64,000 nucleotides of DNA from Psychrobacter sp. Pi2-52 (lineage in GTDB: Bacteria > Pseudomonadota > Gammaproteobacteria > Pseudomonadales > Moraxellaceae): the NCBI RefSeq assembly GCF_904846705.1, contig NZ_CAJHBS010000009.1:1-64000 (forward strand), written 5' to 3'. Below are positions 44,472-53,403 of this stretch, piece after piece. Position 1 is the stretch's first letter. Every line of letters begins with the position of its first letter. Under the pieces are notes generated by a model that saw only the letters and a program-made list of their open reading frames with translations, was not told where the DNA came from and did not search any database. The position numbers and the translations under genes were made by a program.

Positions 44472-45284
44472 TTACTCTTTATTTTCAACCAATCCAATCA
44501 TCACGCCCATCTCTTTTTTATCCTGCTTATCGATACTAGGCGCATACAATGCTGAGGCAATACCACCGTCTAAAAACAGCGCGTTTGAACAACCTAACTC
44601 ATTCTTAAATAGTTCTGCAAACTGATAAAAGGTCACAGGCTCATAGCTATTAACGAGCTGTATACTGCCATCACGGCAAACACCTGCACCATTACGCAGT
44701 TTGATTGAGCTGCTATCAGGGTTGAACTTTGGGTGTATCTCGTCATTGATGACCAGCATAGGACCCGACTGCGTCGCATACCAAGGCTGCACATCACCAT
44801 TGCTTATCTGCTCATTTAACGCATTACTTTCGGTGATTTGCACGTTGCCAGCTTGGTCCCACCACATAACCCCATTAGGTAATAGATGAAAATTACCGCC
44901 ACCTTCTTTTGTATTTAGCGATTTGAGTTCTTTGCCTTCGATGACGGTATAGCCAATCGGCGCATAGTTTTCATTATACATGCCTGCATTCATCGCAAAT
45001 TTGAGGGTCTCATGATTCGGTAATGTGGCCAATAACGCATCAAAGGTCAGCAGAGGCTCATTGTTATCAGAGGATTGCCAAAACAGTTGTAATGAATAAC
45101 GCTCGCTCGCTAACGCGGTAGCATCGACACGGCAAATACTATAAGCAAAGGGCGTGTCTTTAGTCTGACATGACCAGCTATCGGTATCGCTACTAGTCGC
45201 ATTGGTATTTGTCTGCTGGCAAGCGCTCAGGCCTAGCGCAAGCACTATCGTTGATAAGAATAAGTTAAAAATAGAACTTGGCAT
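44472..45284 (-). CDS. Phosphodiester glycosidase-family lipoprotein
   Basis: About 270 residues from ATG 45284. The signal ends in the lipobox LSAC, so this is a lipoprotein. The mature part matches the NAGPA-like (DUF2233) fold: FAMNAGMYNENYAPIGYTVIEG, NFHLLPNGVMW, QSGPMLVINDEIHPKF, RNGAGVCRDG and the late ALFLDGGIASALYAP. In other proteins this domain removes GlcNAc from phosphodiesters. The substrate here is unknown. It is followed on the same strand, upstream, by an FMN-dependent glutamate-synthase-like gene. Confidence 0.87.
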   Translation of the reverse strand: MPSSIFNLFLSTIVLALGLSACQQTNTNATSSDTDSWSCQTKDTPFAYSICRVDATALASERYSLQLFWQSSDNNEPLLTFDALLATLPNHETLKFAMNAGMYNENYAPIGYTVIEGKELKSLNTKEGGGNFHLLPNGVMWWDQAGNVQITESNALNEQISNGDVQPWYATQSGPMLVINDEIHPKFNPDSSSIKLRNGAGVCRDGSIQLVNSYEPVTFYQFAELFKNELGCSNALFLDGGIASALYAPSIDKQDKKEMGVMIGLVENKE

Positions 45285-45389
45285 CAATCACGCGTCTTTT
45301 AATGTGTAAATTATTTGAGTTTGGTTACTATCTACCGCTTAATTACTCCTTCATCACTACTTTTTAAATACAACGATTTAGGCACTGAT

Positions 45390-47204
45390 TCAGTCATTAG
45401 TAGGCGGAAAGTCACGGATTGTATTGTTCACATTACCAATTAATCGTCCACCATCGGTGAGATTGGTCAAGTGCTCAGAATTATACCCAGCGCTGTGTTC
45501 TGTTGGCGCGCCAGTTTCCTTGCCCTTATCACGCGAGTCTTTGTTATAAGCAATGAGTGCGTCATTATTGGCTAAGAAGCTATCAGGGTTTGCCATGACC
45601 CACATCTGGTTAAATACATCGGCACGGGCACTATGATCGAGCAATGCGCCTTTATCAGTAAAGTAGAAGAATTTGGATAACAGCTTAATCTGCCCATCGT
45701 CTAAGCGGCGTGCAATATGATACGGCTGTAATTGGCTAGGATGCTGTAAACCAACCGCACCTACGATACTGGCAAGCGATTTTAGCGTGTTTTTATGGAA
45801 ACTTGCAACACGCTCAGCTTTACTAGGGACGTCGAGCGCCTTTTGACGATATGGATCTTGGGTAGCTACACCCGTTGGGCAAGTGTTGGTATGACAAGAG
45901 CGCGACTGAATGCAGCCAACCGCAAACATAAAGCCACGTGCTGAGTTACACCAATCGGCACCTAGCGCAATCATGCGAGCGATATCAAAGCCTGAGACTA
46001 TCTTTCCACTGACGCCAAGCTTAATTTTGTCACGAATACCTGCACCGACTAAAGTGTTATGTACGAGCAAAAACCCTTCAACCATTGGCATGCCGACATT
46101 GTCCATAAACTCAACGGGCGCTGCACCTGTGCCGCCTTCTGCACCATCAATAACGATAAAGTCAGGGTAATTATTCGTCTCTATCATCGCTTTGACAATC
46201 GCCATAAACTGCCATGGCTGACCAATACATAGCTTAAAGCCAACTGGCTTGCCACCCGATAAATCACGTAGCTGCTGCCAAAAGGCGACAAGCTCGCGCG
46301 GGGTGCTAAATGCGCTATGCGAAGAGGGCGAAATGCAGTCTTGACCCGTAGGCACTTGACGTGTGTCCGCAATCTCTTGCGTGATTTTACTAGAAGGAAG
46401 GACGCCACCTTTACCAGGCTTGGCACCTTGTGAAAGCTTAATTTCAAGCATTTTAACTTGCGGATCGACAGCTTTTTCAGCAAAAGACTGTGGATCAAAG
46501 TTACCATCATTATCACGGCAACCAAAATAACCCGTACCCAACTCCCAAATCAAATCACCACCGAACTTACGATGATAAGGGCTGATCGCGCCTTCGCCTG
46601 TGTCATGGGTAAAACCGCCGAGTTTTGCGCCTTGATTGAGTGCCATGATGGCGTTTGCTGACAGGCTGCCAAAGCTCATCGCTGAGATATTAAATACCGA
46701 CATATCGTGTGGCTGCTGACAACGCTCACCACCGACCATAATACGAAAGTCTTTGTTTTCTAGTGGGGCACTGATGGTAGATTGCAAAAACCATTCTTTG
46801 CCATGAGTATATAAATTATCTAGCGTACCAAAGGCATTAGTGTCACTAACGTTCTTAGCACGTTGATAGACTAGCGCACGCTGCTGACGTGAGAACGGTA
46901 CTTGTTCTTTATCGTCCTCAAGCAAGTACTGGCGAATCTCAGGACGGAAATCTTCCAACACATAGCGAATATGTCCAGCGACAGGGTAGTTGCTCAATAT
47001 CGCGTGCTTAGACTGAATCAAATCATAAATACCAAGCGCCACAGCCAAACCACCGATTACAATCAGCCACCAACTTACCAATAATAAACCCGCTAACAGA
47101 ATTAAAATCGCCGCGCCAAACGTGCTATAGCGAAGTAATAATCCGATAAAGTACGGCGAACTGGTTTTGGGTTCAGGGTTTAGATTGGTACGAGATTCAG
47201 GCAT
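45390..47204 (-). CDS. FMN-binding glutamate-synthase-family protein
   Basis: About 604 residues from the ATG at 47204; a TTG 12 bases upstream is less likely. Two N-terminal helices (residues about 30-65) precede a domain matching the central/FMN domain of glutamate synthase. The visible motifs are FNISAMSFGSLSANAIMALN, HDTGEGAISPYH, SQGAKPGKGGVLP, VIDGAEGGTGAAP, and the iron-sulfur segment CIQSRSCHTNTCPTGVATQDP. It lacks the glutaminase domain, so it is a GltB-like orphan and not complete glutamate synthase. Physiological reaction unknown. Confidence 0.88.
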   Translation of the reverse strand: MPESRTNLNPEPKTSSPYFIGLLLRYSTFGAAILILLAGLLLVSWWLIVIGGLAVALGIYDLIQSKHAILSNYPVAGHIRYVLEDFRPEIRQYLLEDDKEQVPFSRQQRALVYQRAKNVSDTNAFGTLDNLYTHGKEWFLQSTISAPLENKDFRIMVGGERCQQPHDMSVFNISAMSFGSLSANAIMALNQGAKLGGFTHDTGEGAISPYHRKFGGDLIWELGTGYFGCRDNDGNFDPQSFAEKAVDPQVKMLEIKLSQGAKPGKGGVLPSSKITQEIADTRQVPTGQDCISPSSHSAFSTPRELVAFWQQLRDLSGGKPVGFKLCIGQPWQFMAIVKAMIETNNYPDFIVIDGAEGGTGAAPVEFMDNVGMPMVEGFLLVHNTLVGAGIRDKIKLGVSGKIVSGFDIARMIALGADWCNSARGFMFAVGCIQSRSCHTNTCPTGVATQDPYRQKALDVPSKAERVASFHKNTLKSLASIVGAVGLQHPSQLQPYHIARRLDDGQIKLLSKFFYFTDKGALLDHSARADVFNQMWVMANPDSFLANNDALIAYNKDSRDKGKETGAPTEHSAGYNSEHLTNLTDGGRLIGNVNNTIRDFPPTND

Positions 47205-47412
47205 AGCGAGGCTCAATAGTAATGATTGATATAGATAAGATGCTTACATTGGTCGCGTACATCATACACGCATGACGTCATTACGTCGGTATCAATGGGT
47301 AACAGTTTGGTCAGAATCACTTTCGTTAGGAGCTGCGTTAGTTCGGTTGCACAAACAAGTAATGACAGTATATGCAATAAAGTGATTAAAAATAGCTCAT
47401 ATGCTACTTTAG

Positions 47413-47688
47413 ATAGCGAAAACCATCGAGCAGGGTAGCCATAATATTTTAAGAAGATATTTCGATGAAGACATGCTGACAACTATTGATCCATTTGATG
47501 CGGTGCAATTGGCATATGTGATTGAGATTTGTATTAATCATAGAAACCAAGCGCCAGCAGGGCGCTATCTGTATGCCAACTCCAGAACTCAGCTAAAAAG
47601 CAATAACGACAGCGACCGACTGCGTAAGTATCTGCTAAAGTTTGGGCTGAGGTTTGATGGGTTAAAACGACAAGATCAAAAAGGATAA
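47413..47688 (+). pseudogene. 3' remnant of rtcR (RNA-repair transcription activator)
   Basis: The open frame after a TAG at 47410-47412 matches only the C-terminal end of RtcR, the sigma-54 activator of the RNA-repair operon. It reads DPFDAVQLAYVIEICINHRN, then AGRYLYANSR, then NNDSDRLRKYLLKFGL, the typical RtcR DNA-binding end. The regulatory and AAA+ domains are absent, so the gene is truncated. An ATG at 47473 could still yield a 71-residue peptide. The frame ends three bases before the next gene. Confidence 0.65.
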
Positions 47689-47691
47689 GAC

Positions 47692-48684
47692 ATGAATAAC
47701 ACAGGATTCGTGGCAGGAACGCTCGTGCATACGGATAAAGGACTAGTGCCGATTCAGGACATTAAAGTCGGCGACTTAATTTTATCAAAGCCTGTACTCT
47801 CCAAGCCTGAAGATGGTAGCGGTGACATAGAGTATAAGCCTGTCATAAGTACGTTTACATCCCCGAAAAAGGAAAGAATCTTTAAAGTTGAATACTTTAA
47901 CGAAACGGTAGCCAAGCAAGGTGAGAAGGGTAGAAACTATATCTTATGTACCAGCAACCACCCATTTTGGGTAACTCGGCAGCCTGAAGATTTAGAGGGT
48001 GAGTGGTTATCGGCGGAGCGTTTACCAGCTGGATATCTAACGTCTGCTCATGGTGATACGATTGCACTTGATGATTACTCGTTTATCCCTGTACGCACCT
48101 TACCTAACTTCCCTGAAGGTACAGCGTATACTCAAAGTATTGAGGAACATGACTTATGGGAGACAGATGGTCTGGTTCAGTTTGTGAAATTTACGGATGA
48201 TGGCTACCAGTTTGTCAGTTTAGCCAATACAGAAGAAGCGTTCAAAGAAGAAATCAAAACTGTCAATCTGCAAACTTCTGATGCCAAGTTGCTCATCAAT
48301 GAAAAGGCACCCTTTATTATAGACCCTGATCTTTATAAAACATTGAATGTAAGATTACGTCAAGACATAGCGCCTAAGACACATAGTGCAGAAAGGTTTG
48401 TAAGAGAGATGCACTCACCTCTAATATTTGAGGGAAAAATAATCAAAGAAAATAGAATTGGTGATGAAGGTTTATTCAAAAAAGCTTTAGCCAGTATCAA
48501 AAAGTATGGCGATTCAATGGGATTAACAGAAGAAAGTATCCATGAGCAGATGCGACGCTATAACGATGTCTGCCCCAATCCTTATGAAGACTATGTCTAT
48601 AACATAGAAGTGGCGGACCATCATACGTATTTTGTTGGACACGATGCCGTGTGGGTATTAGACGCTAAAGAGCCAGCCAATTAA
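47692..48684 (+). CDS. Stand-alone Hint-domain protein
   Basis: 330 residues with a Hint fold from the first residues. The start NNTGFVAGTLVHTDKGLVPI is the Hint block A of polymorphic-toxin pretoxins and bacterial inteins, but the usual nucleophilic Cys before FVAGT is Gly. Block B reads NYILCTSNHPFWV, including the N-x-H-P triad. The end reads YVYNIEVADHHTYFVGHDAV and then VWVLDAKEPAN, without the closing His-Asn. There is thus no toxin or carrier part on either side. Function unknown, perhaps an inactive remnant of a toxin or a separately acting domain. Confidence 0.78.
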   Translation: MNNTGFVAGTLVHTDKGLVPIQDIKVGDLILSKPVLSKPEDGSGDIEYKPVISTFTSPKKERIFKVEYFNETVAKQGEKGRNYILCTSNHPFWVTRQPEDLEGEWLSAERLPAGYLTSAHGDTIALDDYSFIPVRTLPNFPEGTAYTQSIEEHDLWETDGLVQFVKFTDDGYQFVSLANTEEAFKEEIKTVNLQTSDAKLLINEKAPFIIDPDLYKTLNVRLRQDIAPKTHSAERFVREMHSPLIFEGKIIKENRIGDEGLFKKALASIKKYGDSMGLTEESIHEQMRRYNDVCPNPYEDYVYNIEVADHHTYFVGHDAVWVLDAKEPAN

Positions 48685-48696
48685 CCAGCTCTTTAG
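48665..48696 (+). terminator. Hairpin overlapping the end of the Hint gene
   Basis: CTAAAGAGC and GCTCTTTAG form a perfect 9-bp stem across the stop codon. The following T content is low. Confidence 0.4.
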
Positions 48697-48759
48697 TTTA
48701 TATCAATAGAAAAGTGTCATGACTGGCTAAAAGGCTTATATCTTCACCATATTACTGTT

Positions 48760-49587
48760 TTAAACCCCGCCACCAATCCGCTCTGCCAACGCCTGCAATT
48801 TTGGCACTATCATCGCAGCATACTCATCCGCTTCCCAATTAGCGCTTGGTACACTGGCATTCAGCGAATACGCGTATTGTCCTGTTGCGACATCATATAC
48901 GCCAACCGCGACTGCTAATATGTCAGTAGAGAATTCCCCATCAGACACGGTATAGCCATACTTTTCATAATGCTCTGCCGCGCTGTCTAGGGCAGTTTGC
49001 GCATGGTTATAATCTTCATCAGACAAATTCTCTTGTAGGTTGCTAATGATGACCGCCTGTCTCGCTTGCGTACTTACCGCATAAAAAGCACGTCCAATGG
49101 CAGTGCGTGCGACAGGTACGGCGGAGCCAACCTGTAAATTGACCGATAGACGAGCAGGACTACGGCAACAGGCGTGATAGCGCATTTCTCCTTCGACTTC
49201 GGTTGCCAAATTCACCGATACTTCGTTTTCACTAGCGAACTGCCGTAATAGTGGTTCAGCTGCTGCCACCATATCATGACGACTCCACGCGGTCGCACTG
49301 AGCCGTACAGCACTACTGCCCAATTGATACTGTCCGTGCTCAGTGACACGTAAAAAACCGAGCATGGTCAAAGTATGAATAAGGCGAGTAATGGTTGCTT
49401 TTGGTAGTTCGGTCATTTGACATAGCTGCTGATGGGTGAGCCGCTCATGGTGCTCAAAAGCCGCCAGTATGATCAGTCCCCGTCCCAATGCCGTCACAAA
49501 CTGGCGGTCATTCTCTTCCTTATTTTGACTCATTGTTGCATGCATGCGTTCGAGTAGTGGAGTAACTGTTGATAAGGGTTTTGTCAT
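48760..49587 (-). CDS. IclR-family regulator (next to gcdH)
   Basis: 275 residues. The winged helix at about 25-85 reads LTHQQLCQMTELPKATITRL. The effector-binding domain follows, with the pattern AVPVARTAIGRAFYAVS and the late DGEFSTDILAVAVGVYD. It resembles the PcaR/PobR branch that regulates aromatic and dicarboxylic acid genes. It is divergent from gcdH and shares with it a region with an IclR-type palindrome, so it most likely controls gcdH and the CoA-transferase. Confidence 0.9.
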   Translation of the reverse strand: MTKPLSTVTPLLERMHATMSQNKEENDRQFVTALGRGLIILAAFEHHERLTHQQLCQMTELPKATITRLIHTLTMLGFLRVTEHGQYQLGSSAVRLSATAWSRHDMVAAAEPLLRQFASENEVSVNLATEVEGEMRYHACCRSPARLSVNLQVGSAVPVARTAIGRAFYAVSTQARQAVIISNLQENLSDEDYNHAQTALDSAAEHYEKYGYTVSDGEFSTDILAVAVGVYDVATGQYAYSLNASVPSANWEADEYAAMIVPKLQALAERIGGGV

Positions 49588-49665
49588 TTTATACTCATCT
49601 TTTTTTGATAAAGGTTTACAGCGCAGCGAAAGTTTGGTTAAATGGTTTTAAATTATGAAACTAAG

Positions 49666-49680
49666 TTTCGCACAGCGGAA
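49666..49680. promoter_or_regulatory. Candidate operator between the IclR gene and gcdH
   Basis: TTTCGC ACA GCGGAA is a 15-bp palindrome with one arm mismatch, matching the TTTCGC-N3-GCGAAA type bound by several IclR regulators. A half-site GCAGCGAAA lies nearby at 49623-49631. Confidence 0.45.
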
Positions 49681-49763
49681 TAATGAAGTCAATGACTTGT
49701 TAGACCAAATGATGTATCAATCACTATTCGTCAGTCAGGATGACTGATACCAAGGAGATCCAC

Positions 49764-50948
49764 ATGGCAACATCTACTAGCCCACGCTTTGATTGGGAAG
49801 ATCCTTTTTTACTACGTGACCAGCTCACTGAAGAAGAGCGCATGGTCACCGACAGCGCGCGTCAGTTTTTTCAAAAAGAGCTGATGCCTGGCATTATTGA
49901 GGCCAATCGCAATGAGAATTTTGACCGTAATATCATGCGTCAAATGGGTGAAATGGGTCTGCTTGGTGTCACGATTGAAGGTTATGGCTGTGCTGGCTTA
50001 TCGAGTGTTGCTTATGGTCTGATTGCCAAGGAAGTAGAAGCCGTTGATTCGGGCTACCGTTCAGCGATGAGTGTACAATCAAGCCTAGTGATGCATCCTA
50101 TTTGGGCGTATGGCACAGAAGAGCAAAGAGAGCGTTATTTGCCTAAGCTTGCCACAGGTGAGTATGTAGGCTGCTTCGGTCTGACTGAGCCAGATTCAGG
50201 ATCTGATCCTTCATCGATGTCTACTCGTGCGCGCGCTGTGGATGGCGGTTATGAGCTGACTGGCAATAAAATGTGGATCACCAACAGTCCTATCGCTGAC
50301 GTATTCGTCGTGTGGGCAAAAGACGATGCTGGCGAGATTCGCGGTTTTGTTTTAGACAAAGGTATGAAAGGATTATCTGCGCCGAAAATCGAAGGCAAGT
50401 TCTCATTACGTGCGTCAGTCACGGGTGAGATTGTCATGGACAAAGTATTCGTCCCTGAAGCCAATGCTTTCCCAGATATCCGTGGTCTAAAAGGGCCATT
50501 TGGCTGCTTGAACAAAGCCCGCTATGGTATCGCTTGGGGTTCGATGGGTGCGGCAGAATTCTGTTGGAAAGCCGCTCGTCAGTACACGCTCGATCGTAAG
50601 CAGTTTGGTCGTCCGCTAGCCGCAACGCAGCTGGTACAGCTAAAGCTGGCTAATATGCAGACAGAAATCACCTTAGGTCTACAAGCAGCGCTACGTGTCG
50701 GTCGTTTGATGGATGAAGACAACGCAGCGCCTGAAATGATTTCACTTATTAAGCGTAATAACTGCGGCAAGGCGCTTGATATCGCTCGCATCGCTCGTGA
50801 CATGCATGGCGGTAACGGTATCTCTGATGAGTTCCATATTATCCGTCACGTGATGAACTTGGAAGCCGTCAATACTTACGAGGGTACACATGATATTCAT
50901 GCGCTTATCCTAGGCCGTGCACAGACAGGCATTCAAGCGTTCTTTTAA
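49764..50948 (+). CDS. gcdH: Glutaryl-CoA dehydrogenase
   Basis: FAD enzyme that oxidises and decarboxylates glutaryl-CoA to crotonyl-CoA. About 394 residues from the ATG at 49764 with AAGGAG 6 bases upstream. It has acyl-CoA-dehydrogenase motifs [15 protein letters not shown] and [15 protein letters not shown], plus the GcdH-typical opening [17 protein letters not shown]. The catalytic Glu lies in [17 protein letters not shown]. It is followed by a CoA-transferase gene that can supply glutaryl-CoA. Confidence 0.94.
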   Translation: MATSTSPRFDWEDPFLLRDQLTEEERMVTDSARQFFQKELMPGIIEANRNENFDRNIMRQMGEMGLLGVTIEGYGCAGLSSVAYGLIAKEVEAVDSGYRSAMSVQSSLVMHPIWAYGTEEQRERYLPKLATGEYVGCFGLTEPDSGSDPSSMSTRARAVDGGYELTGNKMWITNSPIADVFVVWAKDDAGEIRGFVLDKGMKGLSAPKIEGKFSLRASVTGEIVMDKVFVPEANAFPDIRGLKGPFGCLNKARYGIAWGSMGAAEFCWKAARQYTLDRKQFGRPLAATQLVQLKLANMQTEITLGLQAALRVGRLMDEDNAAPEMISLIKRNNCGKALDIARIARDMHGGNGISDEFHIIRHVMNLEAVNTYEGTHDIHALILGRAQTGIQAFF

Positions 50949-50989
50949 GAATTTTTAGCTAATAATTTTTGGTACAACTGTATTTTATG

Positions 50990-51046
50990 ACGTACGTTAC
51001 TGCTTGGCTTTTTATCAAAAGAGCATTAACAGTAGCGTACGTTTTT
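50990..51046 (+). terminator. Hairpin after gcdH
   Basis: ACGTACGTTACTG pairs with CAGTAGCGTACGT (one G-T pair) across a 27-base loop, followed by T5. gcdH and the CoA-transferase may therefore be only partly co-transcribed. Confidence 0.6.
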
Positions 51047-51143
51047 CAGTTGTTATTCATGATTCAACGGTTAAATAGCTAAATCATGAATAACAATTTT
51101 ATGATTAAAAGTCGCAAAATACGCGACAGAGTAAGGGAAGCTC

Positions 51144-52361
51144 ATGACAGATATGATTGATATGGCTAATATGCCAAAGGGCGCATTGCATGGTATTAAA
51201 GTGCTTGATTTATCGAGAGTGTTGGCAGGGCCTTCTTGTACCCAAGTGCTTGCTGATCTTGGTGCCGAAGTCATCAAGGTTGAGCGTCCACATATCGGTG
51301 ATGAGACACGTCATTGGGCACCGCCAGTATTCAGTGACGATACCTCCGCTTATTACGCTACGATTAACCGCAATAAAAAGTCGCTCACGGTAGATATCAC
51401 TACGCCGACAGGGCAAACCATCATTAAACAGCTAATCGCTGAGAGTGATATTTTGGTTGAGAACTTCAAAGTCGGTGGTCTAAAAAAATACGGCTTGGAT
51501 TATGACAGCTTAAAACAAGACAATCCGCGGCTGATTTATGCGTCATTGACAGGCTTTGGGCAGACAGGTCCCGATGCCGAACGCCCCGGCTATGACTATA
51601 TTATCCAAGGATTGTCAGGGCTGATGAGTATCACGGGTCCAAGCGATGGCGAGCCGCACAAAGTTGGCGTGGCAGTGGTCGATTTGTTTGCAGGTTTACA
51701 GTTGACGATTGGTATTCAGGCGGCACTATTGGCGCGTCAAAATACGGGTGTTGGTCAACATGTCGATGTGGCATTGCTCGATAGCGCGCTCGCCATGCTG
51801 GCCAATGTCGGTATGAATCATTTGGCTTCAGACAAGATTCCACCAAGACTGGGCAATCAGCATCCTAATATTGTGCCGTATCAAGTGTTTGCTGGCGAGG
51901 GCGAGCAGCACTTTATTTTAGCTTGCGGTAATGACAGTCAGTTTGCCAAACTTTGCACCGTGCTCGCAGTCGATTGGCATACCGATGAGCGCTTTGCGAC
52001 CAATCCACAACGCGTTGCCAACCGCGAACTGCTGTGTAGTGACCTGACTAAGCAATTTGCCAAGCAGCCACGTACTTATTGGCTAGAGGTTTTAGATCAA
52101 GCAGGTATTCCATGCGGCGCGATTCATAACGTAGCTGAAGCCCTGGCCATGCCGCAAGCGCAAGCAAGGAATATGATTGTTAATTTCACCGAGCAAGGCA
52201 GTCCAGTACGCGCACTTGGTAACCCTATCAAGTTATCCGCATCACCAGTCAGCTATCGCACGCCGCCACCGCAGTTGAGCGAGCATACTGATAGCACACT
52301 TGCTAAACTGGGCTATGACAGCGAGATGATCGCAAAGCTAAAAGCCGATGGAATTGTTTAA
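51144..52361 (+). CDS. CaiB/BaiF CoA-transferase, probable glutarate CoA-transferase
   Basis: 405 residues of the class III CoA-transferase family. Visible are LDLSRVLAGPSCTQVLADLG, GDETRHWAPP, LTGFGQTGPDAERPGYDYI, the catalytic Asp in GQHVDVALLDSALAM, and NQHPNIVPYQVF. Its place next to gcdH matches the succinyl-CoA:glutarate CoA-transferase that makes glutaryl-CoA from free glutarate; that substrate is inferred from context. It lies between gcdH and a convergent IclR gene. Confidence 0.85.
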   Translation: MTDMIDMANMPKGALHGIKVLDLSRVLAGPSCTQVLADLGAEVIKVERPHIGDETRHWAPPVFSDDTSAYYATINRNKKSLTVDITTPTGQTIIKQLIAESDILVENFKVGGLKKYGLDYDSLKQDNPRLIYASLTGFGQTGPDAERPGYDYIIQGLSGLMSITGPSDGEPHKVGVAVVDLFAGLQLTIGIQAALLARQNTGVGQHVDVALLDSALAMLANVGMNHLASDKIPPRLGNQHPNIVPYQVFAGEGEQHFILACGNDSQFAKLCTVLAVDWHTDERFATNPQRVANRELLCSDLTKQFAKQPRTYWLEVLDQAGIPCGAIHNVAEALAMPQAQARNMIVNFTEQGSPVRALGNPIKLSASPVSYRTPPPQLSEHTDSTLAKLGYDSEMIAKLKADGIV

Positions 52362-52413
52362 CAGAGTTTTTGGATTATATTTTTTAGACCTGCACCGATA
52401 TTTAATCCTAACG

Positions 52414-53184
52414 CTACCTTTCAGCGTTAGGATTAAAGCCTAAATGCTGCTCAATTTGCTCCGCCAATTCAATCAATACTGCACTGACCTCAGCCCGTTT
52501 AGACTCATACTCTCCTTGTAAAAAACTTACTGCCATACCAGCAACTGCATTGCCTGATGCGTTACGAATATAAGTGCCCAAGCAGTACATCCCATCGCGC
52601 AACTGTCCATCATCGAGAGACACTCGGCTTTCTTGTATCGCTGCAAGCTCAGCGGATAAATCGGTAAAATTCTTGACCCCATGTTGGGTCATCGGCGTCG
52701 GAAACGTGTCTTTATACAATGATTTGATACTGTCCATCGACAACGTCGATAGCATGGCTTTGCCTGTCGCCGAAAATACGGCAGGTACGCGAACGCCTGC
52801 TCGAAAAGTAAAGCCAAGCGGTGCAGGCGACTCATGACAAGCCAAAAATACCACTTCGCCCAAATCAAGCTTGGACAAGGTAACCGTGTGCTGAAGAAGT
52901 ACCGGATATTGCATAATCAAATCTTTAAACAACTGCACTACGCCTTGCTGCTGCTCATACTTGCCTGCCCAATACATCAAATATGAACCCAAATAAAAAC
53001 GGCTTTCAGGGTCTTTGTAAATGACATGCTTGGTCAATAGACTTTGCAAAATATTGTGAGTGGAGCTACGCGGAAGCCCAAGTTCTTTTGCGATATGAGC
53101 CGCTGTCAGAGGCTGTGAGCTATCAGTAATCAAGTCCAAAATCTGAAACGTTTTGTCTAGCGCAGGCACGGCAGTCGAGCTCAT
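52414..53184 (-). CDS. IclR-family regulator (next to gabD/davD)
   Basis: 256 residues. The helix-turn-helix reads LTAAHIAKELGLPRSSTHNI. The effector domain carries VPAVFSATGKAML and the late LDDGQLRDGMYCLGTYI. It is divergent from the semialdehyde dehydrogenase gene, and the 219-bp interval holds two palindromes. It most likely controls the gabD/gabT-like genes and possibly the permease. Confidence 0.9.
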   Translation of the reverse strand: MSSTAVPALDKTFQILDLITDSSQPLTAAHIAKELGLPRSSTHNILQSLLTKHVIYKDPESRFYLGSYLMYWAGKYEQQQGVVQLFKDLIMQYPVLLQHTVTLSKLDLGEVVFLACHESPAPLGFTFRAGVRVPAVFSATGKAMLSTLSMDSIKSLYKDTFPTPMTQHGVKNFTDLSAELAAIQESRVSLDDGQLRDGMYCLGTYIRNASGNAVAGMAVSFLQGEYESKRAEVSAVLIELAEQIEQHLGFNPNAER

Positions 53185-53288
53185 AAATAACCTATAAAAT
53201 GAAATAAAAGAAAGAAGTACAAGATAATTTTTAAAATAATGAGATTAAGGGTTGCAAATCGCGACATATCGTTCTTATAATGATGTCT

Positions 53289-53321
53289 CGTATATAGAAT
53301 ACGTGTTCAGTATATTGAACA
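53289..53321. promoter_or_regulatory. Two candidate operators upstream of gabD/davD
   Basis: CGTAT and ATACG form an inverted repeat at 53289-53303. Next to it, TGTTCAGTATATTGAACA at 53304-53321 is an 18-bp palindrome with a single mismatched pair. They lie between the IclR gene and the dehydrogenase gene, as expected for its operator. Confidence 0.5.
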
Positions 53322-53403
53322 AAAAAACAATTATCAATCATTATCTCATGATTACTATTATATCCACTCTTATAAACATACCTATATGACAAGGAGCGTC
53401 AAC

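Noticed and set aside
47213..47482. 89-codon minus-strand frame opposite the rtcR remnant
   Set aside because: No start signal, antisense to the RtcR-like frame and no recognisable motif.
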